Positions 40,501-48,813 of a stretch of DNA of 64,000 nucleotides are shown in pieces. Source of the stretch: Stigmatella aurantiaca (GTDB lineage Bacteria; Myxococcota; Myxococcia; Myxococcales; Myxococcaceae); NCBI RefSeq assembly GCF_900109545.1, contig NZ_FOAP01000033.1, forward strand, positions 31,737 through 95,736, in the 5' to 3' direction. Numbering within the stretch: the stretch's first letter is position 1; the number at the start of each line of letters is the position of its first letter. A program made the translations under genes and the position numbers. The notes below the pieces were generated by a model that saw nothing but the letters and a program-made list of their open reading frames with translations, was not told where the DNA came from and did not search any database.

Positions 40501-43500
40501 GAGGGGCAAGGCGTACGTCCCACCGCGCACGCCCATGGAGCAGATTGTGGCGGACCTGTGGGCGGGGCTGCTGCAAGTCGAGCGCGTGGGGGCCACCGAC
40601 AACTTCTTTGATCTCGGAGGCCATTCCCTCATCGCGACGCAGGTGGCATCGCGCATCCACGCGCTGGTGCAGGTGGACATTCCGCTCCAGGAAATCTTCG
40701 ATGCGCCCACGGTCGAGCAACTGGCCCGGCGCCTGGAGGAAGTCCGCTCGAAGGCCGGTGGCGCCCGCCCGGTGCCACCCCTGCTTCCCGCGAGCCGGAA
40801 CGGAAGTGAGCCGCCGCTGTCCTTCGCGCAGCAGCGCCTGTGGTTCCTGGACCGGCTTGAGCCCGGCAGCCCGCTCTACAACATCCCCGCCGCGGTGAGG
40901 CTGGAGGGCCGCCTCGACGTGCAGGTGCTGGAGAAGTGCTTTGCGGAGATCATCCGCCGCCACGAGGTTCTCCGGACCACCTTCTCCCTCCGTGAGCGGG
41001 AGCCCGTGCAGGAACTCCACGCCGGGTGGCCGCTGCGGATGCAGGTGCGTGACCTCCAGGCACTGTCCGCGTCCGAGCGCGACGCGGAGGTATTGCGGCT
41101 GGTGTCGGAGGAGGCCCGCGCGCCCTTCGATCTGGCGAGAGGTCCGCTTCTTCGCGCGCAGCTGCTCCGGCTGGGAGCGCGCGAGCACGTGTTGGTGCTG
41201 GTCCTGCACCACATTGTCTCGGATGCCTGGTCCACGGGCATCCTGCTTCGTGAATTGGGGGCGCTCTATCCGGCGTTCTCCGAGGGCCACCCGTCCCCCC
41301 TGCCGGAGGTGTCCGTGCAGTACGCGGACTACGCGACGTGGCAGCGGAGCTGGCTCAGCGGCGAAACGCTGGAGTCAGAGCTGGAGTGGTGGAAGGTGCA
41401 GCTCGCGGGCGCGCCGCAGGTGCTGGAGCTTCCCATCGACAGGCCGCGTCCGGCGGTGCAGAGCCACCGTGGCGCGCACTTCGTGCAGCGGCTGCCACGG
41501 GCGTTGCAGGAGGAAGTCCGCCAGCTCGGCAGGCGTGAGGGGCTCACGTCCTTCATGGTGTTGTTGGCCGCCTTCGATGCGCTGCTCTTCCGCTACGTGG
41601 GGCAGGAGGACATCGTCGTCGGGACGGATGTGGCGGGCCGCAACCGGCGCGAGGTGGAGGGGCTGATTGGCTTCTTCATCAACCAGCTCGTGTTGCGCAC
41701 GCGCGTGGAACCGGGGCTTAGCTTCCGCGAGCTGCTGAAGCGGGTGAGGACCACCACGCTCGAGGCCTACGCGCACCAGGAAGTGCCTTTCGAGAAGCTC
41801 GTGGAGGCAGTCAATCCCGAGCGCAGCCTGGGGCACTCGCCCATTTTCCAGGTGAAGCTGCTCTTGCAGAACGCACCGGTGCCCGAGCTGCGGCTGCCCG
41901 AGCTGACACTCAGTACCGTCGGCTTCGAGACGGGGACGGCGAAACTCGACCTGATCCTCTCCTTCACGGAAGGGCCGGAGGGGTTGTCGTGCTTGTGGGA
42001 GTACAGCGCGGACCTGTTCGAAGCGGCGACGGTGGAGCGGATGGCGGGGGGGTACGGGAGGCTGCTGGAAGCACTGGTAGCGAAGCCGGACACCCGCGTG
42101 GGGGAGGTGGAGCTGCTGGGAGAAGGGGAGCGGCACCGGGTGCTGGAGGCATGGAGCGGAGCCGGGACCAAAGTGCCCAGGGGTGTGTGCGGCCACGCGC
42201 TGTTCGAGGCGCAGGCGGAGGCTCGGCCTGAAGCGGTGGCGGTGGAGGAGGCGAGCGGAAGGCGGGTGAGCTACGCGGAGCTGGAGGCAAAGGCGAACCA
42301 GCTGGCGCACCACCTGAAGAAGCTGGGGGTGGGGCCCGAGATGAGGGTGGGCGTCTGCCTGGAGCGAACGGTGGAGCTGGTGGTGAGCATGCTGGCAGTG
42401 CTCAAGGCCGGAGGAGCGTACGTGCCCATTGACCCGAGCCTGCCGGGCCAGCGGGTGGCGTGGATGGTGGAGGAAGCGGGTATTGGACTGGTGCTGACGC
42501 AGCAGGCGCTGGCCGACGAGCTGCCGTGGGGCAATCAGGTGCTGGTGTGCCTGGAGGAGGGGTGGGAGCAGACGCTCCCCCAGCCGGAGACGCGGCCCGA
42601 GTGGAGGGGAGGGGCGGAGAGTCTGGCGTACGTCATCTTCACCTCGGGGAGTACAGGCCGGCCCAAGGGGGTGATGGTGAGGCACGGGGGGTTGGCGAAT
42701 ACGGCGGCGGCGGTGGCGCAAGGGCATGGGGTGAAGCCGGAGAGCCGGGTGCTGCAGTTCGCCTCGCAGAGCTTCGATGCGTCGGTGGCGGAGGTGTTCT
42801 CGACGCTGGCGGCGGGGGCGTGCCTGTGCCTGGCGGCGAAGGAGGCGTTGCTGCCAGGAGGGCCGCTGGAAGAGACGGTGGAGCGGCTGGGGGTGACGGT
42901 GGTGACGCTGACGCCCTCGGTGCTCAGGCAGGTGAAGGCCGGAGCGCTGGAGAGCGTGCGGACGCTGATTTCAGCCGGAGAGGCATGCCCGCCGGAGGTG
43001 GTGAGGCGTTGGAAGGAGGGCCGGCGGTTCATCAACGCGTATGGGCCGACGGAGGTGACAGTCTGCGCGACGCTGACGCAGGGGCCGGTGGAAGCCGAGC
43101 GGGTGAGCATCGGGGAGCCGCTGGCGGGGGCCCGGGTGTACGTGCTGGACGGAGGCTTGCGGCCGGTGCCGGTGGGGGTGGCCGGAGAGCTGTACGTGGG
43201 AGGGGCTGGGGTGGCGCGAGGCTACCTGGGCCGAGCGGACCTGACGGCGGAGCGATTCCTGCCGGATGAGTTCAGCGGGGAGCCCGGGGCGAGGCTGTAC
43301 CGGACGGGGGACGTGGTGAGGTGGCAGGAGGGGGGAAGGCTGGAGTACGTGGGCCGGCGCGACGGGCAGTGGAAGGTGCGCGGGATGAGGTTGGAGGTGG
43401 GGGAGGTGGAGGCGGTGCTGGCCGAGTGCCCCGGGGTGAGGGAAGCGGCGGTGGGGGTGAAGGAGGTAGGGGGCGACAAGCGCCTGGTGGCGTATGTGGC

Positions 43501-45253
43501 CGGGGAGGTGGAAGCGGACGGGGTGCGGGAGTGGATGAGAGGGCAGCTGCCCGAGTACATGGTGCCGGCCACCTACGTCATACTGGACACGCTGCCGTTG
43601 ACCACCAGCGGCAAGGTGGACCGAGCGAAGCTGCCGGAGCCAGAGCAGGCGGGGAGGGGCAAGGCGTACGTCCCACCGCGCACGCCCATGGAGCAGATTG
43701 TGGCGGACCTGTGGGCGGGGCTGCTGCAAGTCGAGCGCGTGGGGGCCACCGACAACTTCTTTGATCTCGGAGGCCACTCCCTCATCGCGACGCAGTTCAT
43801 GTCGCGGATTGGCGCGCTCTTCGGGCGTGAGCTCGCACTGGCGGCCATTTTCGAGTGCCCCACCGTCGCCGCGCTGGCGTCAAAGCTCTCCGAATCCGGG
43901 CAGACCCAGGCCGCGTCGCTTCCGCCCGTCCTCCACACGCCACCCGTCGAGCAGTTGCCCTTGTCCTTCTGCCAGGAGGTCTATTGGTCTCCGGAGCAAG
44001 GAGGCGCGGACAATCCGTTGAACTCCTCGCCCGTGGCGCTGCGCTTGGACGGTGCGCTCGACGTGGAGGCCCTGCGGCGGGGCATCGAGGAGATCGTCCG
44101 CCGGCACGAGAGCCTGCGCACCTGCTTCCCGCTCGTGGACGGAATACCGGTACAGCGCATTCTGCCCCCCGCGCCCCTGACGCTGGACGCGGTGGACCTC
44201 GGCGCCTCGGAAGCCGGCCAGGAGGCGGAATTGAGGCGCCTCCTCCGGACGGAGATGGACCGTCCGTTTGACCTGTCGCGCGGACCGCTGGTGCGGTGTC
44301 TGCTCTACCGCCTGTCCCCAGTGGCGCACGTGCTGCTGGTGAACATGCACCATGCCGTCACGGACTTCGTCTCGTTCTCCGTCTTTGCCTCCGAACTGGC
44401 GATGCTCTACGCGGCGTTCCGCGAGGGCCATCCGTCACCGCTGCCGGAGCTGCCCCTGCAATATCAGGACTTCACGCGCTGGCAGCACGCCTGGCTGAAG
44501 GAAGGTGCGCTGGAGCGGCTGCGTGAGTACTGGGCGCGCACGCTCGCCGGTGCCACCGAGGACGTGAACCTGCCCACGGACTTCCCGCGGCCCCGGCACG
44601 AGAGCTGCCGGGGCGAGAGCCTGGAACGGGCGCTCCCCCCGGAGCTCGCGGCGAGCCTCCGCGCCGTGTGCCGCCAGGAGGGCGTCACCCTGTTCATGCT
44701 CCTGCTGGCGGCCTTCCAGGTGCTGCTGGCCCGCCAATCCGGCCAGCAGGACGTGCGGGTCGGCTTCGCGCACGCGCAGCGCCTGCGACCGGAGCTTGAC
44801 CGGCTCATCGGCATGTTCGCCGGCTATCTCGTCATCCGGACCGACCTCCGGGGATGCGGCACGTTCCGCGAGGTGCTCGGCAGGGTGCGCACCCAGTACC
44901 TGGAGGCCTTCACCCACCAGGGGTTGCCGCACACGGAGCTGGTCCGGCTGCTGCCCGGCCTGTGCCGCATCGGCTTTACATTCTCCGACCAGGAGGCGCG
45001 CCCCACGGGTGTACCGGGCCTGGACGTGCGGCCCCTCATGCAGACGCGTGGGTGGACGCTCTATGACCTGAAGCTGGGAGTCTCTGACGGCCCTGCGGGG
45101 CTGGTCGCGACGCTCGAATACAAGACCGAGCTGTTCCGGCCTGAATCCATCTCCGCGCTGCTTGGCGGCTGGGTGCGGCTGCTCGAAGATATCATCCCCC
45201 GTGTGGAGCTGCCCCTGGTGGACTCCCCGAAGTCTCTCCTTCCCGATGTTTGA
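37529..45253 (+). CDS. NRPS C-A-PCP-C-A-PCP-C, with an unpaired terminal C domain
   Basis: This 2574-aa synthetase begins with a short N-terminal helix region typical of acceptance from a preceding carrier. Domains are C1 (residues about 45-485; HHIVFDI at 177), A1, PCP1 (S1033), C2 (HHIVSDA at 1227), A2, PCP2 (S2084) and a final C domain (about 2137-2570; HHAVTDF at 2274). The two A domains read DAATIAAVCK and are almost identical at DNA level, predicting the same aromatic-like residue twice. The glycine ending the HHxxxDG motif is replaced in every C domain here (I, A, F). The protein stops after the third C domain with no A, PCP or thioesterase. It may dock with the NRPS starting at 52602 or release the chain onto an amine or hydroxyl. 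Confidence 0.92.
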   Translation: MSDVRRRLENLSPEKRELLLRKLQAEAKAAESRDTIPVRDLTRAAPLSFAQQRLWFIDRLQPGLALYNLPIVLRVEGQLDVTALDRSLQLLLSRHDVLRTTFADEAMGPVQRVAPTQRLSLASVDLQALPMAEREEEARKLAYEEVRRPFDLLQGPLLRATLLKLGEQDHLLVMVLHHIVFDIWSMGVLVREVLEAYGVFSRGGQPTLPPLRTQYADWAAWQRSDAQREALEAQRSWWKERLAGLEMLELPTDRARRPGGVARSAVHSFRFPPERWAAVKALAQREGATPFMVLLSVLDVLLFRYSGQADVAVGTPVAGRNRREVEGLIGFFVNTLVMRTNLSGEPSFREVLSRVRETCVGAYEHQDVPLEHIVAALQPGRDPGQTPFYRVSFNFQNAPMSQVRVPGLTLRPLHLESGLAKLDLSLHFTEGPEGLSCLWEYSADLFEAATVERMAGGYGRLLEALVAKPDTRVGEVELLGEGERRRVLEAWSGAGTEVPRGVCGHALFEAQAEARPEAVAVEEASGRRVSYAELEAKANQLAHHLKKLGVGPERRVGVCLERTVELVVSMLAVLKAGGAYVPIDPSLPGQRVAWMVEEAGIGLVLTQQALADELPWGNQVLVCLEEGWEQTLPQPETRPEWRGGAESLAYVIFTSGSTGRPKGVMVRHGGLANTAAAVAQGHGVKPESRVLQFASQSFDASVAEVFSTLAAGACLCLAAKEALLPGGPLEETVERLGVTVVTLTPSVLRQVKAGALESVRTLISAGEACPPEVVRRWKEGRRFINAYGPTEVTVCATLTQGPVEAERVSIGEPLAGARVYVLDGGLRPVPVGVAGELYVGGAGVARGYLGRADLTAERFLPDEFSGEPGARLYRTGDVVRWQEGGRLEYVGRRDGQWKVRGMRLEVGEVEAVLAECPGVREAAVGVKEVGGDKRLVAYVAGEVEADGVREWMRGQLPEYMVPATYVILDTLPLTTSGKVDRAKLPEPEQAGRGKAYVPPRTPMEQIVADLWAGLLQVERVGATDNFFDLGGHSLIATQVASRIHALVQVDIPLQEIFDAPTVEQLARRLEEVRSKAGGARPVPPLLPASRNGSEPPLSFAQQRLWFLDRLEPGSPLYNIPAAVRLEGRLDVQVLEKCFAEIIRRHEVLRTTFSLREREPVQELHAGWPLRMQVRDLQALSASERDAEVLRLVSEEARAPFDLARGPLLRAQLLRLGAREHVLVLVLHHIVSDAWSTGILLRELGALYPAFSEGHPSPLPEVSVQYADYATWQRSWLSGETLESELEWWKVQLAGAPQVLELPIDRPRPAVQSHRGAHFVQRLPRALQEEVRQLGRREGLTSFMVLLAAFDALLFRYVGQEDIVVGTDVAGRNRREVEGLIGFFINQLVLRTRVEPGLSFRELLKRVRTTTLEAYAHQEVPFEKLVEAVNPERSLGHSPIFQVKLLLQNAPVPELRLPELTLSTVGFETGTAKLDLILSFTEGPEGLSCLWEYSADLFEAATVERMAGGYGRLLEALVAKPDTRVGEVELLGEGERHRVLEAWSGAGTKVPRGVCGHALFEAQAEARPEAVAVEEASGRRVSYAELEAKANQLAHHLKKLGVGPEMRVGVCLERTVELVVSMLAVLKAGGAYVPIDPSLPGQRVAWMVEEAGIGLVLTQQALADELPWGNQVLVCLEEGWEQTLPQPETRPEWRGGAESLAYVIFTSGSTGRPKGVMVRHGGLANTAAAVAQGHGVKPESRVLQFASQSFDASVAEVFSTLAAGACLCLAAKEALLPGGPLEETVERLGVTVVTLTPSVLRQVKAGALESVRTLISAGEACPPEVVRRWKEGRRFINAYGPTEVTVCATLTQGPVEAERVSIGEPLAGARVYVLDGGLRPVPVGVAGELYVGGAGVARGYLGRADLTAERFLPDEFSGEPGARLYRTGDVVRWQEGGRLEYVGRRDGQWKVRGMRLEVGEVEAVLAECPGVREAAVGVKEVGGDKRLVAYVAGEVEADGVREWMRGQLPEYMVPATYVILDTLPLTTSGKVDRAKLPEPEQAGRGKAYVPPRTPMEQIVADLWAGLLQVERVGATDNFFDLGGHSLIATQFMSRIGALFGRELALAAIFECPTVAALASKLSESGQTQAASLPPVLHTPPVEQLPLSFCQEVYWSPEQGGADNPLNSSPVALRLDGALDVEALRRGIEEIVRRHESLRTCFPLVDGIPVQRILPPAPLTLDAVDLGASEAGQEAELRRLLRTEMDRPFDLSRGPLVRCLLYRLSPVAHVLLVNMHHAVTDFVSFSVFASELAMLYAAFREGHPSPLPELPLQYQDFTRWQHAWLKEGALERLREYWARTLAGATEDVNLPTDFPRPRHESCRGESLERALPPELAASLRAVCRQEGVTLFMLLLAAFQVLLARQSGQQDVRVGFAHAQRLRPELDRLIGMFAGYLVIRTDLRGCGTFREVLGRVRTQYLEAFTHQGLPHTELVRLLPGLCRIGFTFSDQEARPTGVPGLDVRPLMQTRGWTLYDLKLGVSDGPAGLVATLEYKTELFRPESISALLGGWVRLLEDIIPRVELPLVDSPKSLLPDV
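38814..40641 (+). repeat. direct repeat copy 1, A-PCP region of the 2574-aa NRPS
   Basis: It spans the end of C1, the whole A1 domain and the start of PCP1. It matches 41967-43794 at a constant offset of 3153 bp (1051 codons) with only about 20 differences seen by eye. The central part (about 39374-40359) appears identical. This is a recent in-frame module duplication or gene conversion. Confidence 0.9.
41967..43794 (+). repeat. direct repeat copy 2, A-PCP region of the 2574-aa NRPS
   Basis: Partner of the copy at 38814-40641. Similarity begins in the last part of C2 and stops just after the phosphopantetheine serine of PCP2, where the two sequences diverge sharply (CAGGTGGCATC against CAGTTCATGTC). 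The C domains on either side are only ordinary paralogues. Confidence 0.9.
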
Positions 45254-45256
45254 GGA
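45252..45256 (+). promoter_or_regulatory. Shine-Dalgarno deciding the GT4-like gene start
   Basis: GAGGA overlaps the NRPS stop codon (TGA 45251-45253) and lies 7 bp before ATG 45264. It favours that start over the ATG at 45246, which overlaps the NRPS end but has no ribosome binding site. Confidence 0.6.
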
Positions 45257-45263
45257 TCTCTCG

Positions 45264-46706
45264 ATGACGCTGCAGCGGGTCAACATGTTCGTGGAGTCGG
45301 AGCCGGGCCGTACGGCCTCCGGAGTCATCAACGGGCTTATCCAGGAGGAGCTGAAGTCGCTCGGAATGGACGTCACCTCCTATTACAAGCACCACCTGGG
45401 CCGGTCCGACATGCTGATGCCGGTGGCCACCACGGCCCGTACGGTCCAACTCAAGGGGACGCCGCCCGCGGACCTCGCTGTCTACTGTGACCAGGGCTTG
45501 TGGATCCGCTCGCCCGGCCCGGCCATCGCGAAAAAGACGATGGTGGTCTTCCACGGGCTCATCGGTGGACAGAGCCTCTGGTTGGACAACCCCGCCGTGA
45601 ATCAGTACTGCACCTACTCGCGCTACATGCGCGAAGTGCTCGTCTCCCTCCTGACCATGCCAGACGTGCGCCGCCGGGACTGCCTGGATCCCCAGGGCTT
45701 TTACAAGGTGAGCAACTTCGCCGCGGGGCTGCCCTGTGTGGCCAACAGCAACGGCGACGCGCGCATGTTGGGCTCCGAGCTTCCGGAGCAGATTGTCCGG
45801 TCAGTCGAAGCGGGGGACGTCCTGGGCCACGCGCTGCAGCCGCGGAAGCCGGACTGGTATGCCGTCCTCAACATCCTGGTGCACCTCAACCTGATGTCGC
45901 GGGAAGAGGGGGGCCCGCGCTACCGCTTGGTCGTCGACGCCGAGGACTTTGCCCTCATCGATTACTCCTTCAGCCATGGCTTCCCGTTCGACATGGCCGG
46001 GCCGCGCTCGCTGCTGGACGCGCTGGGCATGACGGTGGGGGAGCTGCTCATCCCCGTACGCTTCCTCAACCAGGCCGCGCTCTTCCAGTTCTTCAAGCTC
46101 ATGAAGTTCGGTCTCTCGTACAACATCTACCCGGAGCCCTTTGGCTTCTACCCCTTGGAGTCCATCTTCTACGGCTGCCCCGTCTACACGAACGGTATCG
46201 GCAACAACCGGTTCAACCTTCCGCCGGGCCACGGCATGCGCGTCATCGAGAGTGTGGACATGGCCTTCGGAGACCCCGCTGCCTTCCAGGAGGTCGCCAA
46301 GACCATCATCCAGGATGTCCGCTCCCGCGACACCGTCACCCAGGAGTGCGCGCGCGGGCGCGAGTATGTTCAGGGCCACTTCCGCCGCGAAGACTTCTCG
46401 CGAACGTGGCAGGCGTGCCTGGCGCGCATCAGCCAGCCACTGCCGGAGGCAGAGCCCTTCGAGTCACTGCACGTGCAGCGCAGCCCCATGGTCCGTCAGA
46501 TTGACGAGGAGACGGGCCGCGTCGTCAGCGACTTCGAGCGCCTGACCCTTGAGCCGCGCGAGTTGGGAATCGTGCGGGAGGCGGTGGGGCGGCCCATGGG
46601 CGAGGTGTTGAACGGCCTCCGCGACGCGGACGTGGACCTGCTCCAGGGGCTCTTCTCCCGGGCCGTCCTGACGCTGCGGCCGAAGGACTACGACATGGGC
46701 CTTTGA
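45264..46706 (+). CDS. GT4-like glycosyltransferase
   Basis: This 480-aa protein has a GT-B look. The N-terminal region KTMVVFHGLIGGQSLWLDN could be a glycine-rich loop. The C-terminal half has YPEPFGFYPLESIFYGCPV, the E-x7-E pattern that binds the nucleotide sugar in GT4 enzymes. It contains no membrane segment. It starts 10 bp after the NRPS stop in the same operon, so it is very likely co-expressed and adds a sugar to the assembled peptide. The acceptor and sugar are unknown. It is more divergent than the other glycosyltransferases here, so the family assignment is moderate. The gene converges on the second FtsX-type permease gene with a 20-bp gap. Confidence 0.65.
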   Translation: MTLQRVNMFVESEPGRTASGVINGLIQEELKSLGMDVTSYYKHHLGRSDMLMPVATTARTVQLKGTPPADLAVYCDQGLWIRSPGPAIAKKTMVVFHGLIGGQSLWLDNPAVNQYCTYSRYMREVLVSLLTMPDVRRRDCLDPQGFYKVSNFAAGLPCVANSNGDARMLGSELPEQIVRSVEAGDVLGHALQPRKPDWYAVLNILVHLNLMSREEGGPRYRLVVDAEDFALIDYSFSHGFPFDMAGPRSLLDALGMTVGELLIPVRFLNQAALFQFFKLMKFGLSYNIYPEPFGFYPLESIFYGCPVYTNGIGNNRFNLPPGHGMRVIESVDMAFGDPAAFQEVAKTIIQDVRSRDTVTQECARGREYVQGHFRREDFSRTWQACLARISQPLPEAEPFESLHVQRSPMVRQIDEETGRVVSDFERLTLEPRELGIVREAVGRPMGEVLNGLRDADVDLLQGLFSRAVLTLRPKDYDMGL

Positions 46707-46726
46707 GCGGTGCGGGGCGCCGGAGG

Positions 46727-48778
46727 CTACTCCGCGGCCTGCATGGCCTTCACAGGTGAGACCCGCGTCGCCAAAATTGCTGGGTACAGGGTGGAGAGCA
46801 CGCTCACCCCAAGCACCATCACGTACCCGGCAATCAGGTTGGCCGCCGAGATCGACGGGAACAACCGGGGCCCCGAGAAGAAGAAGTGCATCTCGTCGGA
46901 GAGGGCGGGGAGCCCGGTGTGGCCCAGGTAGTTCATGAGCAGCACGCTGGCCAGCGCTCCAAGCGAGCCGAAGGTGGTTCCGAGGAGAAGGGTCTCCGTG
47001 ATGATCATCCAGCGGACGAATCCCCGCTGGGCCCCGATGGCACGCATCGTCCCGATCTCGTGAACCCGCTGAAGTGCCGCCATCATCATGGCGTTGTTGA
47101 TGACGATCAGCGCCACCACGAAGATCATGAAGACCCCGAAGTAGAGCGCGGCCTTGACCACCAGGGTGAACTGGCCAATGAGGCCCGAAGCCTGCTTCCA
47201 GGTGGCGATCCGGATGGGCAGGCCCTTGTCACGGGCGAGCTGTTCCAAGGAGGGCGCCACCACGTTCAGTGAATTTCCCGGCTTGAGCATCACCGCCGCG
47301 CTGATGACCACGCTCTGGGCCAGCGCCTCCTGGGTGTACGTGTCCCCCAGGGACTTGTCCTCACCCGGTTCGAACAGGCCCTCCTCGTCGATGTGAGACG
47401 GCGCGGCTTCCCCGACGAGGGCGCTGTCCTCGCCGAAGAACTCGGCTTCGGCACTGGCCCTGTCCACGTCCTTCACGCCGCTTTGGGTTTTGATGCGCTC
47501 GATCTCGCGTGCTTCCTCCTGGCTCTGGCCTCCCTGGAGCTTCTGGAAGGACACCAGGTCCATCAGGTTCACCGTGCCCGCGAGCGGCGATTTCTCCAAC
47601 CCCTTGAACTCGATCGTCCCATAGAACGGGACGTTGACCGATTGGACGTATCCACGCGGGCTCACGTTCTGGATCGTCACCACGTCGCCAATCCGAATGC
47701 GGTAGAGCGACAGGAGCGGCGCCACTTCGGAATAGAAGAGCTGGTAGCGCTCCTGGAAGTTCTCGTCGCTGGTGTTCAACAGCAGGGCCAGCAGCTGGGC
47801 GGGATCCTGCTCCCCCACGCCGAGCCTTCGTTGCAGGCGTGACACCAGCTCCTGCGTCTTCAAGCTGTCGAGCTGGAACAGGATGTCCCGCACCTGCTTC
47901 TGGTTCCGGGCCACATGGCGCCGCAGCTCGGGGTCCTCCGCGATGCGGCGTCCCTTCACCGTGACGGCCTCGTTCAGGAGATCGAGCCGGCGCGCGATCT
48001 TGAGCTTGAACTTGTCCTCGTAGAAATACTGGCCCAGCAGCAGCCCCCGTTTACCGGGAGGTACCTGGGTGCCTTCCCGCAGGTGCATGCGATCGAAGGT
48101 GGCCTGAAAGGCCTCCAGGTCCGTTCCGATGTAGCGGATCTTGATGGTCTCCGCGTCGATCACCATCCGGGCGATCCGGTTCTCCAGGAACTCCAATGCG
48201 TCCAGCGGATCGCGATCGAACGCCGCCCAGAATGCGTCCGAGGCCGCGCGGTCCAGCGCGGCGAACTCCTCGGCATCGGTGGAGCCCGTGGCCACCTCGC
48301 GCGCTTTCTGGAGATCCTCCTGGAGGACGCGGACGCTCTGCTGCGCCAGCCGCTTGAGGCCCAGCACCTGCTCCTCGGGGGCCTTCGTGCGGATGGCGTT
48401 CCGCAACCGCGCGAACACGTCATCCAGGGCGTTGCCAGAGAGGACCAGCCCGTTGCTCACGTTGGCCGGCACGACGCTCAGGACCTCCGGTCTCGCCAGC
48501 AACTCCCGCTTGACGCGGGGGAAGTCCTCGATGGGGGGCAGGACCTGCGCCGCGCTCAGGTCCAGGTCCTCCTTCGCCTGGCTGGAGTAGACCTGGAGAT
48601 CGCCGGTTCCGCTGCCGATGAGGCTGCGGGTCATGGCCCCATCGATGCTGTCCAGCATCGCCCCGCCCGCGACCACGAGGGCCGTGCCCACGAGAATGAT
48701 GCCGCCGATGACGAGGTTGAGCGTGCTCGTGAACAGATTGCGGAGCGCAATCTGCACCAGGATCATCAGGGGGCCCAT
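46727..48778 (-). CDS. FtsX/MacB-type ABC transporter permease, large
   Basis: This 683-aa membrane protein has an N-terminal transmembrane segment (LNLVIGGIILVGTALVVAG). A periplasmic domain of about 480 residues, longer than usual for MacB or LolE, follows. Three C-terminal helices lie around FGVFMIFVVALIVINNAMM and LGTTFGSLGALASVLLMNYLG. The RVHEIGTMRAIGAQRGFVRWM segment is the FtsX-family coupling region for the ATPase. Such permeases with a LolD/MacB-like ATPase move lipids, lipoproteins or peptides out of the inner membrane. No cognate ATPase gene is seen in the window. It is the last gene of the four-gene operon with the beta-hydroxylase and the SDR, so a role in lipopeptide export or resistance is plausible. 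Confidence 0.82.
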   Translation of the reverse strand: MGPLMILVQIALRNLFTSTLNLVIGGIILVGTALVVAGGAMLDSIDGAMTRSLIGSGTGDLQVYSSQAKEDLDLSAAQVLPPIEDFPRVKRELLARPEVLSVVPANVSNGLVLSGNALDDVFARLRNAIRTKAPEEQVLGLKRLAQQSVRVLQEDLQKAREVATGSTDAEEFAALDRAASDAFWAAFDRDPLDALEFLENRIARMVIDAETIKIRYIGTDLEAFQATFDRMHLREGTQVPPGKRGLLLGQYFYEDKFKLKIARRLDLLNEAVTVKGRRIAEDPELRRHVARNQKQVRDILFQLDSLKTQELVSRLQRRLGVGEQDPAQLLALLLNTSDENFQERYQLFYSEVAPLLSLYRIRIGDVVTIQNVSPRGYVQSVNVPFYGTIEFKGLEKSPLAGTVNLMDLVSFQKLQGGQSQEEAREIERIKTQSGVKDVDRASAEAEFFGEDSALVGEAAPSHIDEEGLFEPGEDKSLGDTYTQEALAQSVVISAAVMLKPGNSLNVVAPSLEQLARDKGLPIRIATWKQASGLIGQFTLVVKAALYFGVFMIFVVALIVINNAMMMAALQRVHEIGTMRAIGAQRGFVRWMIITETLLLGTTFGSLGALASVLLMNYLGHTGLPALSDEMHFFFSGPRLFPSISAANLIAGYVMVLGVSVLSTLYPAILATRVSPVKAMQAAE

Positions 48779-48813
48779 GGGGTCTCCGTGCCTTGCATGT
48801 GCGCGGGGCCGGT

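Noticed and set aside
43935..45253. A thioesterase at the end of the 2574-aa NRPS
   Set aside because: The C-terminal 440 residues show condensation-domain motifs and no GxSxG serine hydrolase motif.
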